Assembly: GCA_015179125.1 (NCBI GenBank)
Contig: WHVA01000061.1
Span: 62,001-126,000 of the forward strand
Source: Gautieria morchelliformis
Taxonomy: Eukaryota; Basidiomycota; Agaricomycetes; Gomphales; Gomphaceae
DNA: 64,000 nt
Reading direction: 5' to 3'
The first letter of the stretch is position 1. The number at the start of each line of letters is the position of its first letter. Positions 34,257-45,421 of this stretch are shown piece after piece. Below the pieces are notes generated by a model. That model was not told where the DNA came from and ran no database searches. It was given only the letters and a program-made list of their open reading frames with translations. Both the position numbers and the translations under genes were made by a program.

Positions 34257-34779
34257 TCAGGTATACAATCGAAGAGCAGGTACAGAGATATTGGATTGAC
34301 CAGAATGCGTTTCGGACCAGTAGTCTTCGTCGCTGTCGACGGGGCTTGGTAACTTGTGATCGGCCATGTGGGTATCTTGGTGGTGCTCGAGGCTGGACGC
34401 CACTGTAAACGCTTTGTTGCATCCGGGATGACTGCAAGTGAAGTCTGGGAGACAAATCAATAAGAATAGCTTACACGAGACAACAAATCTTACGTTGTTC
34501 CTCTTTGTGTGATCGCACATGGATCTACAAAATGGCACAATCAGGCAGATAACCGGAAGACGTTAATCACGTACATGTAAGGCATTGGATCCGTGGAACC
34601 AATCGCCGCACAGATCGCACTGGTACCTTTGCGCCGTGTCTTCACTAGACGCATGGCCAGGCGGCAGGCCGGGGACCTCAGATGCAGACTGATGTGTAAC
34701 CCTTCCTTGAGTATCAGGATAAGCGAAAGTTAACTGGTGTGATGCATCAGATGGTTTGCCAGAGTCTCGCGCGCCCGTT
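34257..34779 (-). CDS. Two-finger C2H2 zinc-finger protein (5' end unresolved)
   Basis: Exons 34779-34575, 34524-34494 and 34444-34257 join in phase through two GT-AG introns. They encode two classical fingers. Finger 1 is CDLCGDWFHGSNALHIHVRSH without gaps (split here as CDLCGDWFHGSNALH plus IHVRSH), C-x2-C-x12-H-x3-H; finger 2 is CSHPGCNKAF...SLEHHQDTH, C-x4-C-x12-H-x3-H. A short acidic tail (DSDEDYWSETHS) closes it at a stop at 34257-34259. Upstream the frame continues as Ser/Asp-rich sequence to the acceptor at 34780; the first exon above that is not identified. It is likely a nuclear DNA-binding regulator. It ends only 11 bases above the first recognised Ppo exon, so it may be a separate gene or the front of a fused transcript. 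Confidence 0.65.
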
Positions 34780-35106
34780 CTACACGGCGGTCAGGATAAA
34801 CGTAGTATGACATGTTTGTTGTAACGCTCACTGTCTAGGACATATGGAAGCCACTAGAAGCTGTCAGATGAAGGCGACATAACAATGCGTCTGGGCTGTC
34901 ACACACTTCCATGCATTCCAATGTTGATCATCTGAGGAGATAATCTAGAGACAATACTCTCTGTATCTGTGGCCTGGGTTGCTCCAGTTTCCTTGGACCA
35001 AGACTCATTAGGAGATCATCGATGAGATTTAGCAAGCGAATACCTGAAGAAGGTCAGAAAGGTTGAAGTCATGCATAATAGCAATTTCAGCACTTGAGTT
35101 CTGTGT
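34780..35106. other. Region above the C2H2 exons
   Basis: It may hold the first exon of the C2H2 gene (a frame starting MSLGPRKLEQPRPQ near 35010 is a weak candidate) and the 3' end of the next gene. Nothing firm. Confidence 0.3.
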
Positions 35107-36278
35107 CTAAGAATTAGCTTCGCCCCTGTTCAGACAACACAAAGGAAGATTGACATCAAAGATATAGTCAAAAAATGGCGTTAAAGGATCAACAAACTTC
35201 AATGAAGTCAGCTTTGATGAAAGGGGGATTGTGATATGACAAACTGGAGGGTCAGGATCCATCAGAATCTCAGAATATGAATCTGAGCTGCTACTATTCC
35301 ACTCCGCCTGTAAGTCTTCTTTATCAGACCGGTGTCCCGAACCAAGGTCATGGGGGCCGGCAGCCGCTCGTATCACTCTGGGAACGATGCGTGCTCGCCT
35401 CTTGATGCGGTAGCCTCGCAGAAAGACGCACTGGTTGTATTTTGGGAATGAATCCATAGGATGAGTGTTATATGTTAGTAGTTGAAGATCCCCAGGCGGG
35501 TCTCGAGGTTGAGGACCAAAATTACGAGACACAGAGATGGAAGAATCCCATGTGCCCCAAGCCGCTGTTGTGGCAGAGCCCACCCCAGGTATACCAGCAG
35601 AAAATTTAATGCCAGCTTCTTTCGAGTCGGAAGAGAAAGCCACCATGTCAAAGTCACGAGTCATGTCGTGTCCGGTTATAAACAGAATATCCTCAAGCTT
35701 CACCCTATGACCAAGCTTGTTTGCATGATCATGCCAAGACTGGTAATGTTGCCTCATGTAATCCTCGAACCGTCCCCATCTTTCAGCGTCTTCGCAGAAA
35801 GTCTGGTATTTCGTCATTAAGATTGCGCCTTTTGTACTTGATGTCTTGAAGTTAAATGTTGTCCCAGCGTCAATGCACGTTCTACGTTGGTTGATTTTCA
35901 TGCTCAACGTGCAATTGTCAACTAATTGAAAGAACGTACGCATTAGCCGAAATATTGAACGCTGCTCCTATCTGCTTAATATATCTGGCATGAAGTGCAC
36001 CAGGTCCACGAGGCTGATCTTTGGCAGTAGGACCGGGTTCAAAGGGCACAAAGTCCAGGGGAACATCTTCGCCTAGTATCCGACCCCCCTGCGGCATCGA
36101 GGCGCTGAAGAGGAGATGAAATCGACCTTGTCGAATGTAGCCAACATCACCTATCTTGATTTTGTCATAATTATCCAAAGGGGCAGGTTGCCTGTGAATG
36201 ATGATCGATTATACTGACTTGCAGACGTGACATAGGTCAATAGAGGGATTACCATAGTGGCAAGCCATGACCCAACAT
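35107..36278 (-). CDS. Basidiomycete-specific family protein, function unknown, about 350 aa
   Basis: Exons 36278-36253, 36191-35940 and 35881-35107 join in frame by GT-AG introns (total 1053 bases). The start gives MLGHGLPLW, a stretch seen near the N-terminus of a large Agaricomycete family. It is followed by IKIGDVGYIRQGRFHLLF, TKYQTFCEDAERWGRFEDYM, LFITGHDMTRDFDMVAFSSD and PKYNQCVFLRGYRIKRRAR, then RAAAGPHDLG. No signal peptide or membrane segment is seen. The family is abundant in mushrooms and often found near NLR-like or transposon genes; its role is not known to me. The start is uncertain: an ATG at 36390 opens a frame (MQTATIHRAWLTYTESDLLV) that could be an extra first exon. Confidence 0.7.
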
Positions 36279-36399
36279 TGCTAGTTCCCTGCCGCAGGTA
36301 TGTTAGTGTGAATATACTTACACTCCTTGTAACAAGCAAGTCTGACTCTGTATAAGTCAGCCACGCTCGGTGGATCGTGGCTGTCTGCATGATTATTCA

Positions 36400-37640
36400 A
36401 TCAACCCCTGCGTGAGATGGAAGTTTCTCAAGCCTTGAAACATCTTGAAGCGCTTTTATCAAGCGACGCGCTCGTAGCATAGCTTCGGTAGCGCCGCTGT
36501 TAAAAATAACTTCTGATTTACTGCCCGAACGTGTATGAACTTTGCATAGGCAGTTAGAGATCGTCGCCTCCGGGTACCGAAGACTCCAGGCTATGCATCT
36601 AGCATAGCGTACGTCAAGCATCGTACTGTCTCTGCAAAATGCACATTTAAGCACCAAATAAGATGATATGCAACTTAGAGACTCACTATACTTACACTGC
36701 ACAAAATATCAGTGTAATCAATACAAATTAATGGTCAGCGGCAAGCATCTCCGACTTGAAGAGTGCACTGCTTCACGAATGATATTCTAATCTAGTACGC
36801 GGAAGCGACAGCATAGCGATATTGGTTGCATTAAGCAGGGATAAGTGTGTTAGAGGCTATATCGTATCGATACTGTAAGATGAGGATTACTCAACGTTCA
36901 TGCCCCAAGTCTGGCGTGAGGGACATGTACGAGAGGTTGGGGCGGTTCAGGACACGTTCAAGAGAAAGGCCTCGAGCCCTGGGGACGGGCGTATGCACCG
37001 ACTCGCTTCGGAGCGTGTACCATGCCTTGTAACGGTATGCCTGAACTGAGCATGGGCAATTTAAAGCTGGACCACCCTATTGACACGGTTACATAGTACT
37101 TAGATCATCAGTCTCAGGTGTACTCACCTCCTGCAAAATGGTGATAGGACACTGAGGAGGAAGACGGCTGATCACACGGTGATCGCGTGGAGAAGGAGAA
37201 TGGGACACGGAGAATCGGCACTAAGTACCAATTCGAATACGAATGTGCTTATATACTACGCCCATAGCTTCTGGATTTTCTCATCCGTACAACAAGCCGT
37301 CCTCGAAGTTAGCGTTACAAATACACTTGCAGCGACTTACCGTAAGGAGACAATTGTTCATGTCCTTTTGGTCCCTTTGCAATATCCTCCACGGGCGGAG
37401 GGCATTACAGTAATGGTGCCGGGATTCCGGATCCGTGCACGACGTGCCGGCACGTGACGTACCGGTCATACATCTTCCTTGCAGTGAACATTTATTTATC
37501 AAGCAATGCTAAACGAAGTATGCGATATCGAACCTGCCTGTTTTCCCTTCCCGGAAACTCTGGTACCGCTGCGTGTACACCGGTATTCTAGGCATTGCCA
37601 ATTAATTGAGAGCACAGCACAGAGGGTATACCATAGGCCG
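36400..37640. other. Intergenic stretch, no gene recognised
   Basis: The minus-strand frame 36397-36702 and plus-strand frame 37179-37457 have no homology and odd composition. No repeat structure stands out. Confidence 0.4.
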
Positions 37641-38110
37641 TTGAACGATGTCCGCTCGACCACAGTGCCATAGCATTTCCAAAGGTTCAGGTCTGCTCCT
37701 GCCTCCAGCAGCAGCCAAACTGTCTCCGCGTGACCTTGGGATGCCGCAGTCTGCATGTAGTGGACTGCCACATGTTCCCCGCCCACTGAGTCGACATCTT
37801 CTCCCGGAAGGTGGACGATATCCTAGCGGCCTTTGAACGCCGCAGCCTGTAGTGCAGTACCATATAACCCTACCTGCATGTTCACATCTGCTCCCTTCGC
37901 AAGTGGCATGCGAAACGAACTCAAAGGAAGGAGGGTGCCACTGGCCTGTAATGTCCGACTACATTTATGTCTGCCCCCGCCTCCAGCAGGAACTGTATGA
38001 CCTTCGAGTGGCCTCCGGACGCTGTAGCTATAATAGTACTACCATACGTCCCTCCCATTGCGTCCACATCTGCCCCTGCTCAAGTACTAGCATCAGGAAA
38101 CTAGGTGCGA
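37640..38110 (-). pseudogene. Degenerate ankyrin-repeat relic
   Basis: The minus strand holds at least three ankyrin-like units: YGSTIIATASGGHSKVIQFL with LEAGADINV (about 38070-37960), GTALQAAAFKG with DIVH (about 37860-37800), and MQTAASQGHAETVWLLLEAG (about 37765-37690). Stops and frame changes separate them, for example a stop directly after the GTALQAAAFKGR unit. These are the C-terminal repeats of a larger protein, perhaps a NACHT/ankyrin NLR-like protein common in mushrooms. No NACHT domain is seen. Confidence 0.65.
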
Positions 38111-38245
38111 GCCGTGCTTAGGGCATTCGTAACGAGACGGTGCCATCCGTAGAGGTTCGAACGGACAGGCTCGTATACTGTGATAGCTAGCTGTATGTAT
38201 CGCTGCCCCAGGAACTAGGAGCAAGTGATAAAGGCATCTGTAAAA

Positions 38246-38340
38246 GTCAGTAAACTCCGTTTACTCTTCCTAAAAGGAATTCGGGGTTCGAAGCTGAAGC
38301 CACTGAAGTTGTCTGGCCAACCAATCCTCTCTCCCATGCA
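38246..38340 (+). repeat. Direct repeat (about 90 bp), left copy, beside the Ppo fragment
   Basis: The block from gtcagtaaactcc through ttcctaaaaggaattcgggg to ccaatcctctctcccatgca recurs at 39944-40034 in the same orientation with few changes. The pair brackets the Ppo fragment. Confidence 0.8.
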
Positions 38341-39840
38341 CTTCGCGGACGATGTCGACGGTCCTCGTTGTCGCTCTCGCAGGCGCATACGACTTTTCGG
38401 CGAAGAGTTCTCGGGTCATCTCGCAATAGTACCGGGCATGCTCAGAGTTAGCTGTAGAAGTGAAAAGCAGACTCTGGATCTAATAACAAAAATATACCAC
38501 CACGTTGACTATCCACCCGCCGATCTTACAATTTACACGTACCGTGCCACGAGTCCGTCTGTGCTTGATGCTGTCACTAGCACCAAAGTAAAACCCGTGG
38601 TTGTCGGTAAGACATTCTGCGAGTACTTCATACGGCTTGTTGTACTCGTGACGATTTTCTTTACAGATTCGAAGCCTTCCACAGGAATGATAGCAGGAAC
38701 GCCGACCAATCATACCTCTCGATCATGCCCGGCGCGTTTTCAATGTTCTCGCGCATGCGGCTCGGGACAATGACGGGGAAATGGGCATATATGGACTTTG
38801 GCGTATACTGCCGTGGGAGGGTGCCGAATAGGAGTTTTGTAAGCATACGCCAAGGGATCCGCTATCATCCGTCGTTTCGACGTCTTGATATCCCCATGAG
38901 GTGAGATTGAATGCTAGACGCGAGGTTAGAGGTCAGAAGCAGTAGAAATACGAAGGTGGGGAAGGACGTACGCGTATATTCAATGGTCAAAAACCTGTCT
39001 CCCCAAATAAGGGCAACCGCATCCGCTAGAATCGAGCGAGACATGATGAAGCCTAAACACAACTCAGACCCTGCGACTGATGATCCGGGCTCCTCCGCTT
39101 GCATCCCAACCTGATCAAATAGTTACATAAATATGGCTACTGTGGAGATAGCCCACGGATCACTCACACATAGCCCCGTATTGTCAATATTGTGATACAG
39201 CTGTTCAGCTGCTTGCTACGAGTCATGGAAGAAACAAAAACAGAGCATCCCAAGAAATACAGCACATACGCTAATCCATCGGCATTCTAAACTCATTTAG
39301 GGAACACACCCCACATGCTCGCGCCTGCTGTATACCCATGGTTTCGATAGTTCTGAATGTGGCTGGGATACCACGTGCCCGGAATGCATTCGCAGAGTCG
39401 GCGGTTGCCCTGGGGAATGCGAACAAGATCATCATCAAATCGTCCAGTCGTCTCGTCTCGTTTCAAGCTGCCGCACGCACCCAATTTATGCTAAACAAGC
39501 ACAAATTGGTAAAGGTGGACGTGTTGGTTGAATGTCCAACGCATAATGTCGGCGCATTGGGCGTATAAATCCCTCCCAACAGCTTCTCCAAAAGCTCCAG
39601 CCGTGATCTAAAAGACTTCACGACCTGAGTATGGGCGAATGATTGTCCCGTATTAGAAAGGACCTCATCATAGGCCTTGGCAGGGAATAATCTATTAAAG
39701 ACATCATCAAGCCATTTCTCCTTTCTTGTGGAGGTCGTCGTATGCCACTGCAATAGAAATTATAAAGTTAGTGGGAGTGTTGCGATGAGAGTCTCATACT
39801 GTATAGGCTGATACTCATACGTGTGTCAGCATTGCTGATG
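38341..39840 (-). pseudogene. Partial Ppo duplicate, eroded
   Basis: This copies 31578 to about 33300 of the neighbouring Ppo gene at high identity, same orientation. It contains the P450-half segment (MLTKLLFGTLPRQYTPKSIY), the linker (GRFDDDLVRIPQG), and the HTTTSTRKEKWLDDVF segment after the proximal motif. Relative to the main copy it lacks about 110 bp near 39285, about 100 bp near 39765 (including the exon with LLHR), and smaller pieces near 38633 and 38702, so several deletions break the frame. It has no N-terminus and no heme-loop exon. It cannot encode a working enzyme. Confidence 0.85.
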
Positions 39841-39943
39841 GATGACTCATGGAGGTTAAATCTAATCTATTACCTACGCCAAGAGATACCATGGTGACGT
39901 GACGAAGACCGTCACGCAGGCTAGCCGTCTTCCCGGTTTCTAA

Positions 39944-40034
39944 GTTAGTAAACTCCAGTACTCTTCCTAAAAGGAATTCGGGGTTCGAAGCTGCCACTGA
40001 TGTTGTCCGACCAACCAATCCTCTCTCCTATGCA
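39944..40034 (+). repeat. Direct repeat (about 90 bp), right copy
   Basis: It matches 38246-38340. Its last bases contain the ATG of the frame starting at 40030, so the left copy may be a duplicated promoter-proximal piece of that gene. Confidence 0.8.
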
Positions 40035-40659
40035 GGGCAGCTCTTCCTCATCGCTCTATATTCCGCCAGGGCCTCTCAACACCCTTCCAATGCATTTTCA
40101 AGATCCAACCGCCTATGGGGGATTGGGACCGGCGCTTGGGTCAGGGCAGCAGATCGACCTCAACTCCCCACATATGTTCAAAAACAATATACATGTTGCT
40201 CAAGAACATACTTTGCGGATACAGCAATTAACCCAGAGTGCTATTGAGGCTATGTGCGTCAGTGATTGATGTCGGACGGGCTTTCACTCAAATGAATTTG
40301 TGAAGTGAAAGAGCTTATCAGCCTAATACTAGTCCAGTGCAAGCATCTGGTAAGGCCAATGGTCTTATGGAACATCTCTCCCTCTGATCAGTGCTGTCAA
40401 CAATTTGTGGATAGGAGAGGTTATTGCGTTAAAGCATGCATTGCAGACTTTTGTGGACTTCCTGCGCGAGTCCGGCGTAGGCTCGTTGCCCCTTGTTGCC
40501 TCCGACACCGCGGAACCACCCAGCGAGCAGAAAATGATACAGGATATGTCAAAATCTGTCCAGGCACTGTTTGAAAAGAGGCAGAGAAGGCAAGAGAATG
40601 CAGCTGGTATCGCGAGTCTGCTGACAGCCCCAGAAATCCATGGAAGGAGACAGAGTTAG
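40030..40659 (+). CDS. Unknown small spliced gene
   Basis: From the ATG at 40030 the frame reads MQGSSSSSLYIPPGPLNTLP and then a Gln-rich helical part (EHTLRIQQLTQSAIEAM). After probable introns (donors near 40251 and 40350) it continues with PNTSPVQAS and LWIGEVIALKHALQTFVDFL, ending MSKSVQALFEKRQRRQENAA near 40659. No known domain. Exon joins are plausible but not all in settled phase. It could be a regulator-like helical protein or a transposon accessory protein. Confidence 0.35.
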
Positions 40660-43305
40660 ACCTGGCATACTTGATTTCCCCCTAATTCCTACCAGACACA
40701 CCATCCATTTCTGGTTAATTTAAGCAGGCTCCGGTCCGACATGCCCTTCGAGCCTCATGGCACGTTGAGGCCTTTCCTCACACGTGGACGTGCCACCCCA
40801 CATGTATTGCACCACGCTTCCTCTTCTCCACTCTGAAGAGATGCATGATTGTTGTAATCCCGCCATTTTGTTGGCCTATGGCGCATTGTGGCGTCTCCCG
40901 GTTACATGTTAGGATTAATTTCCAGGGTAATCTTGAAACCCTGTCTAAATCTCGCAAGTCGTCGAAAACAGTTTTGCACAGCTAACTCGCGAACTCCATA
41001 TGACGACGGACTTCGCGGGGTTCTCTGGTTGGTATCTCACAAGAGAGGGGGCTTTTGATAATATGTTCACCCAACCAATCAATTACGGGGAGCTAATTTC
41101 TGATGACTCCCCGGGGCATAAGCAAGGTTGATTCGAGAATGCGGTGCGAGTACGACGCAAGGCTCGCCTTGCTCGCCGGGGAGATTCACACTTTTGCCAA
41201 AGGCAAGGTTGAGGCTGGCCCGGGCATTGTTATGCCTTAGTAATTCTAACATTAGAAGCTTACTTCGTTCATCCGGCCGGGCTCTTCGGTACTCATATTC
41301 CATACACAGCGATACTAAAATATTACAAGTCAATCAATTGAAGAAGGTAACGTACCGAGGTTACTGTAATATATACTCTGCGAGAAACTAATGTTTAGCT
41401 GGATCGAGGAGACCCTAACCATGAGGCAAATTGAAGCGTGCGGTGATTCCCAGAATGACCTGCCGGCTGTGCTGCGACGGGCATCCGCAAAGTAAATTAC
41501 ATTAGGTGTACTCGCAAAAGATCTATAAGAATTTGAGAATGCACTTTAGGCGATACAGCCAGAGATTGCATTGTGAAGGCTTTCTGGCGGTATAATCACT
41601 CCTTGTCGACTGACTGTCTACATAGGTGGCACCGGCCGGGCCCGGGAATGACCGGTGATCCCAACGGGTAAAAGACCTGGATTCCGCTGCACCATTATTC
41701 AGAGTTGAGATGATCTCCCTCGTTCTTTGGAAGCTCGTGAATAATTGTGGAAGGGGGGTCAGGTATTATAAAGAAGAACCCCAATGGTTATAAAATAAGT
41801 GCGTATGGGGAATTCACATGCGATCCCGCCCCTCCCGCGGCAATCGATTAAAGCTTCGAACGAACGTCGAGCTCCAAAGAGATATGTCAGATAGCCATTT
41901 ACCCTACGTTTCACAGTAGGAACGACATAGGTATGAGTTCTTCGTAGCTAGAAGACCATTGTCCCGAGATAGGTGGCACATGGTGAAGGCTCGGGTGCTA
42001 CTAAGACTTGGAGACGGGTTGGATCGGAATGGGATATCTGAACGGGACCCAATTTGCTAACGTGCGGGGAGTAGAATTGGAACACTCGTCCGCCCGAGGT
42101 CGGACCTCGCCTTGTCAGCCTACCAGAGCGTGTCGGTACTTATCCGAGACGTGTCCTCAGCACCGTGACATCCATTTGGCCGGCGGAAGGTTTAAAGATC
42201 GAAGATGGAGAGCTACTAGTGAGGTGAAGTTAAGGTCTCTTACCTTTCATAGCCTCCCAATGAACGCCTTCTTTACTTAAAACATCCAAGATATCCCACA
42301 TCTCCCACTGGTTGGAGGTCTGGAACCGATGGCCGGCTGACCTGGTAACATTGATGCCGCTCAGTTTGTCCTAGGTTTCGACGGATCCAGTGGCTGACGT
42401 ACTTTCTTGACTATCTGGAGACCGAGTGTATACCTCACCTCATTAAAAAATAGGGGGAGACTGTATGTTGTAGAGTGCGGCGGACGGCACCACAGAAGGC
42501 ATGCCGTCTCCGGCCTTCTATATCTCAGGACCGCTGCACCCTCACGGTGCTCCACCTCGAAGGCACTTATACTGAATACGCTCCGAGAGACAAGAGAGAC
42601 CGGTGAGATCATGAGATGTAATAAGTAGAATACAAGGAGCTTCCACGTGGTGTGCGCGCTTCAAGACGCTTTTCGGACGTTAATTACCGTGGCAGCATCT
42701 GTGAACATGCGCATTGCAGGCTGCAACTGAGAATAGCACCTGATCTATGAATCATCGAAGTGAGAACCCAATGATAACCTTTCTTTGTTCTTTTCTGGAG
42801 ATGTCTAGGCTACAGACGGGGGTCGAATGACTGTTCATCAATTAGTCCTGCCAGTGGCGTACGGCCGCGTACCCGCACGGATGCAATGGCAAGAGGCCTA
42901 GAATATCCCAAATTATCGAGAAAGGAAGTCACGGCGGCCTTGGGTGATTGGCCGACCATGGGGTAAAGTTCAGCGGCCTTGGTTCCCGGGTTCTCGAAGC
43001 GCTAGAAGGAGTGATTAGGCTTCCTTGCCGTGAGCAGTGAGGTGCCGAGTCACTCAGGCTGTCGATCAATTCAGTGGATTTCGGCAGTGGAGATCTTGCC
43101 GCGCAATCAATTGCGAGATGATTGACCACGAAAGGGCCAGCGGAGTTCGCGAAGTCCGACCACATCCGGGGCCTCGGCAGCATGCGGGTGTGGGCACATG
43201 TGCACGTGTGCACGCAGAGCGCCGGCTCAGCTTTAGGGCGTCTGCTAGAAATTACAAAAAGGCATCGCAATGCATCATGGTTCTAGCCCTCCACCGCTCG
43301 CCACC
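40660..43305. other. Long stretch without recognised gene
   Basis: About 2.6 kb with scattered short frames on both strands, no domains and no consistent splice pairs. 41090-41230 has GC-rich, partly self-complementary text (gctcgccttgctcgccgggg). It may hold untranslated or decayed sequence. Confidence 0.4.
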
Positions 43306-44218
43306 ATGAATGCGGCACAGCCACTCTGTAGGTTTGTTCTTTCCCGACGCTCCATTCTAGACACCCTTTTCGTCAACCAGACCCCTCGGCGCCCCGCATA
43401 TGCAACCACGACGAATGGCTCGGTGACCACCTTATGGTGTATTAATTATCGTGGAAGACTGTCCGAGGTTGCCCAAATACGTTGGCAAGGTGATTCCATA
43501 AACCCTACCAGTGGCACAGTGGTCGTGAATGGGCAGGCCATGCTCGTGGACAATGTTCTTAAACGCACAAAGAGTTTCTTTGGAAGCGAGTGAGTTGCCC
43601 CGCGTTTATGTGATCTGTTCGCGTTTACCGATACCTACCACAAGTTCACGTACTTTTACTGCGGGAACTACTCGTTGTAAATGGAAAACTGGAAAACACG
43701 GGTTCCAGTCCCCCTTACAAGCCAACGGTGGACAATCAACTGCCAGCCATCTCATGAACACCTCGTGGCAGGTATGGACATGCTGTGAAATAACGACACC
43801 CTCTCATGGTCGTCGCCCTAACACTGGCACATCCACCTCCACAGGTTCACCTCCTGTCCTCGCAGCCTTCTATCCCCCTCAAACAGGTCTTATTAAATCC
43901 GAAATAACTGTCTTCCCAGGCGGAGAAGCCATCGTTGACCATGTAATTCTGACCGCCATCCTCATATGCGCCCGAAAGGACGAATGGCGCACTGCACAGA
44001 GCACCCTTACCGGCACTGCTCTGGAAGCCAGTCTCAAAGCTGAAATACGCGGTACATTACCTCCTTACATTCCCGTTACAGCAGATCGATACCGTGTCAG
44101 CGCCCCACGACCACTCCGCAGGCCTCCAAGCACAAGCCATGCACGTGCCCGACATAATACACCGCCAGCTCCACCTCCATACACCAGCGTGGATGATATA
44201 TCTTTGCCCAATCGATGA
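43306..44218 (+). CDS. DUF6593-type basidiomycete protein, two exons, about 285 aa
   Basis: The ATG at 43306 sits in a perfect gccaccATG context. Exon 1 (43306-43589) and exon 2 (43645-44218) join over a 55-nt GT-AG intron. The order of elements matches DUF6593 proteins: YATTTNGSVTTLWCINYRGR, LSEVAQIRWQGDSI, then FTAGTTRCKWKTGKHGFQ, and after a variable stretch GLIKSEITVFPGGEAIVDHV with ILICARKDEWR. The C-terminal 60 residues are Pro/Arg-rich and disordered. The family is basidiomycete-specific and of unknown function. A second intron (donor near 43770) is possible, but the frame is open without it. Confidence 0.75.
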
Positions 44219-45421
44219 CATAATTGTAATTGAAGCACTAGGACTGGATCGAGTGCGTCGACAAAGCCCCGACTAGATGTACTGTTATTCGCATTACCTG
44301 TTGTATTATCCTGTTGGACTTATATCTTTCATTTTATTGCGATGTAGCCCGGTTAGAGTTGATGAACGCCGGGGTGTAGTCTTCCCAGGTGTCCCTCCAA
44401 GACATGGAGTGGTGGCAGGGCATTGAAGAATGCTGATTTCATAAAACATGTGAAAGTGACTTTGCCTCGAGACTCAATTCTTTAACTTAACTTCGCGATT
44501 GTAGAAGATCCCAGGGTCACTGTGGGCTTCTTTACCCCTAATCTTCGTATGGAAATAAGTACCTTCTCTTCTGCGCCCACCCTGGCAATTATTGTCGACT
44601 TTTGAGCAGAAATGCAGCGAACTGTCTGATTTGTCCCAAAGGATCAGTCTGGCCCCCATAATCACAACCGGTCTCGCCTGTTACTATGGTAGCTTGCCGA
44701 CAGCGGGAGAAGCAGCAGCTGGCTATGCAAGCGAAATTTTCAATATCGAAGTCGGGGTCCAAATCCTATGTGCAGGTATCTGGATGTAGAATATCATTGA
44801 AATGCAACAATAGAATTGCCAGAAGACACGTTAAGTAGCGATTCCACCACAGGGGTTATATTCAAAGACGCGTGAACGCACCCTAGGTGGCAAATGGTGG
44901 TGTGCAGGGCAATCCTGACAGCACAGTCAACAGGTTCTTCTTCTCGACAGACAACCCAAATGCTAATGTGGAATCCGCCGTGTCAACCGCGCGTGACATC
45001 TGTTTGCCATACCTGGACATCTATCATTTACTGTAAGTCGTACAGGGCTCATATCTGTTTTGAAGATGATCAATCAAATATATATTGAACCGTGTGGACT
45101 GACCAGTCACAGAAACGGGTGACAGTTCACGCGAGCAATAAGGATAATGCCTAGCATGGAAGAAGATAAGTGATGTCCGTGTCAAACGGCCCTAGGGCCC
45201 TCGAAAGGTTCAACAACCTCGAGGAGCCAATATGCAGTATGTAACCTCGCAGTATCCATCATGCATTAACGGCCAACCGTCAGTCGGGATATCCACGAGC
45301 TCTTTGCCAGCTTCGAAACATAAATGCATAACCCACGCCTAAGTGGGCGGAAGAGGAAGAAACTAAGCGGGCTTAGTCACCCAGATTAGCTCTGGGCAAT
45401 CCGGATGCGCTGGGGTAGCGA
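44219..45421. other. Intergenic stretch before the polymerase gene
   Basis: Only short unsupported frames are present (such as 44592-44789). The promoter of the polymerase gene presumably lies at its right end; I see no clear TATA box. Confidence 0.4.

Noticed and set aside
43700-43720. gggttccagtccccc, resembling a tRNA T-loop
   Set aside because: It lies inside the DUF6593 coding exon, and no acceptor stem, D-arm or anticodon arm fits around it.
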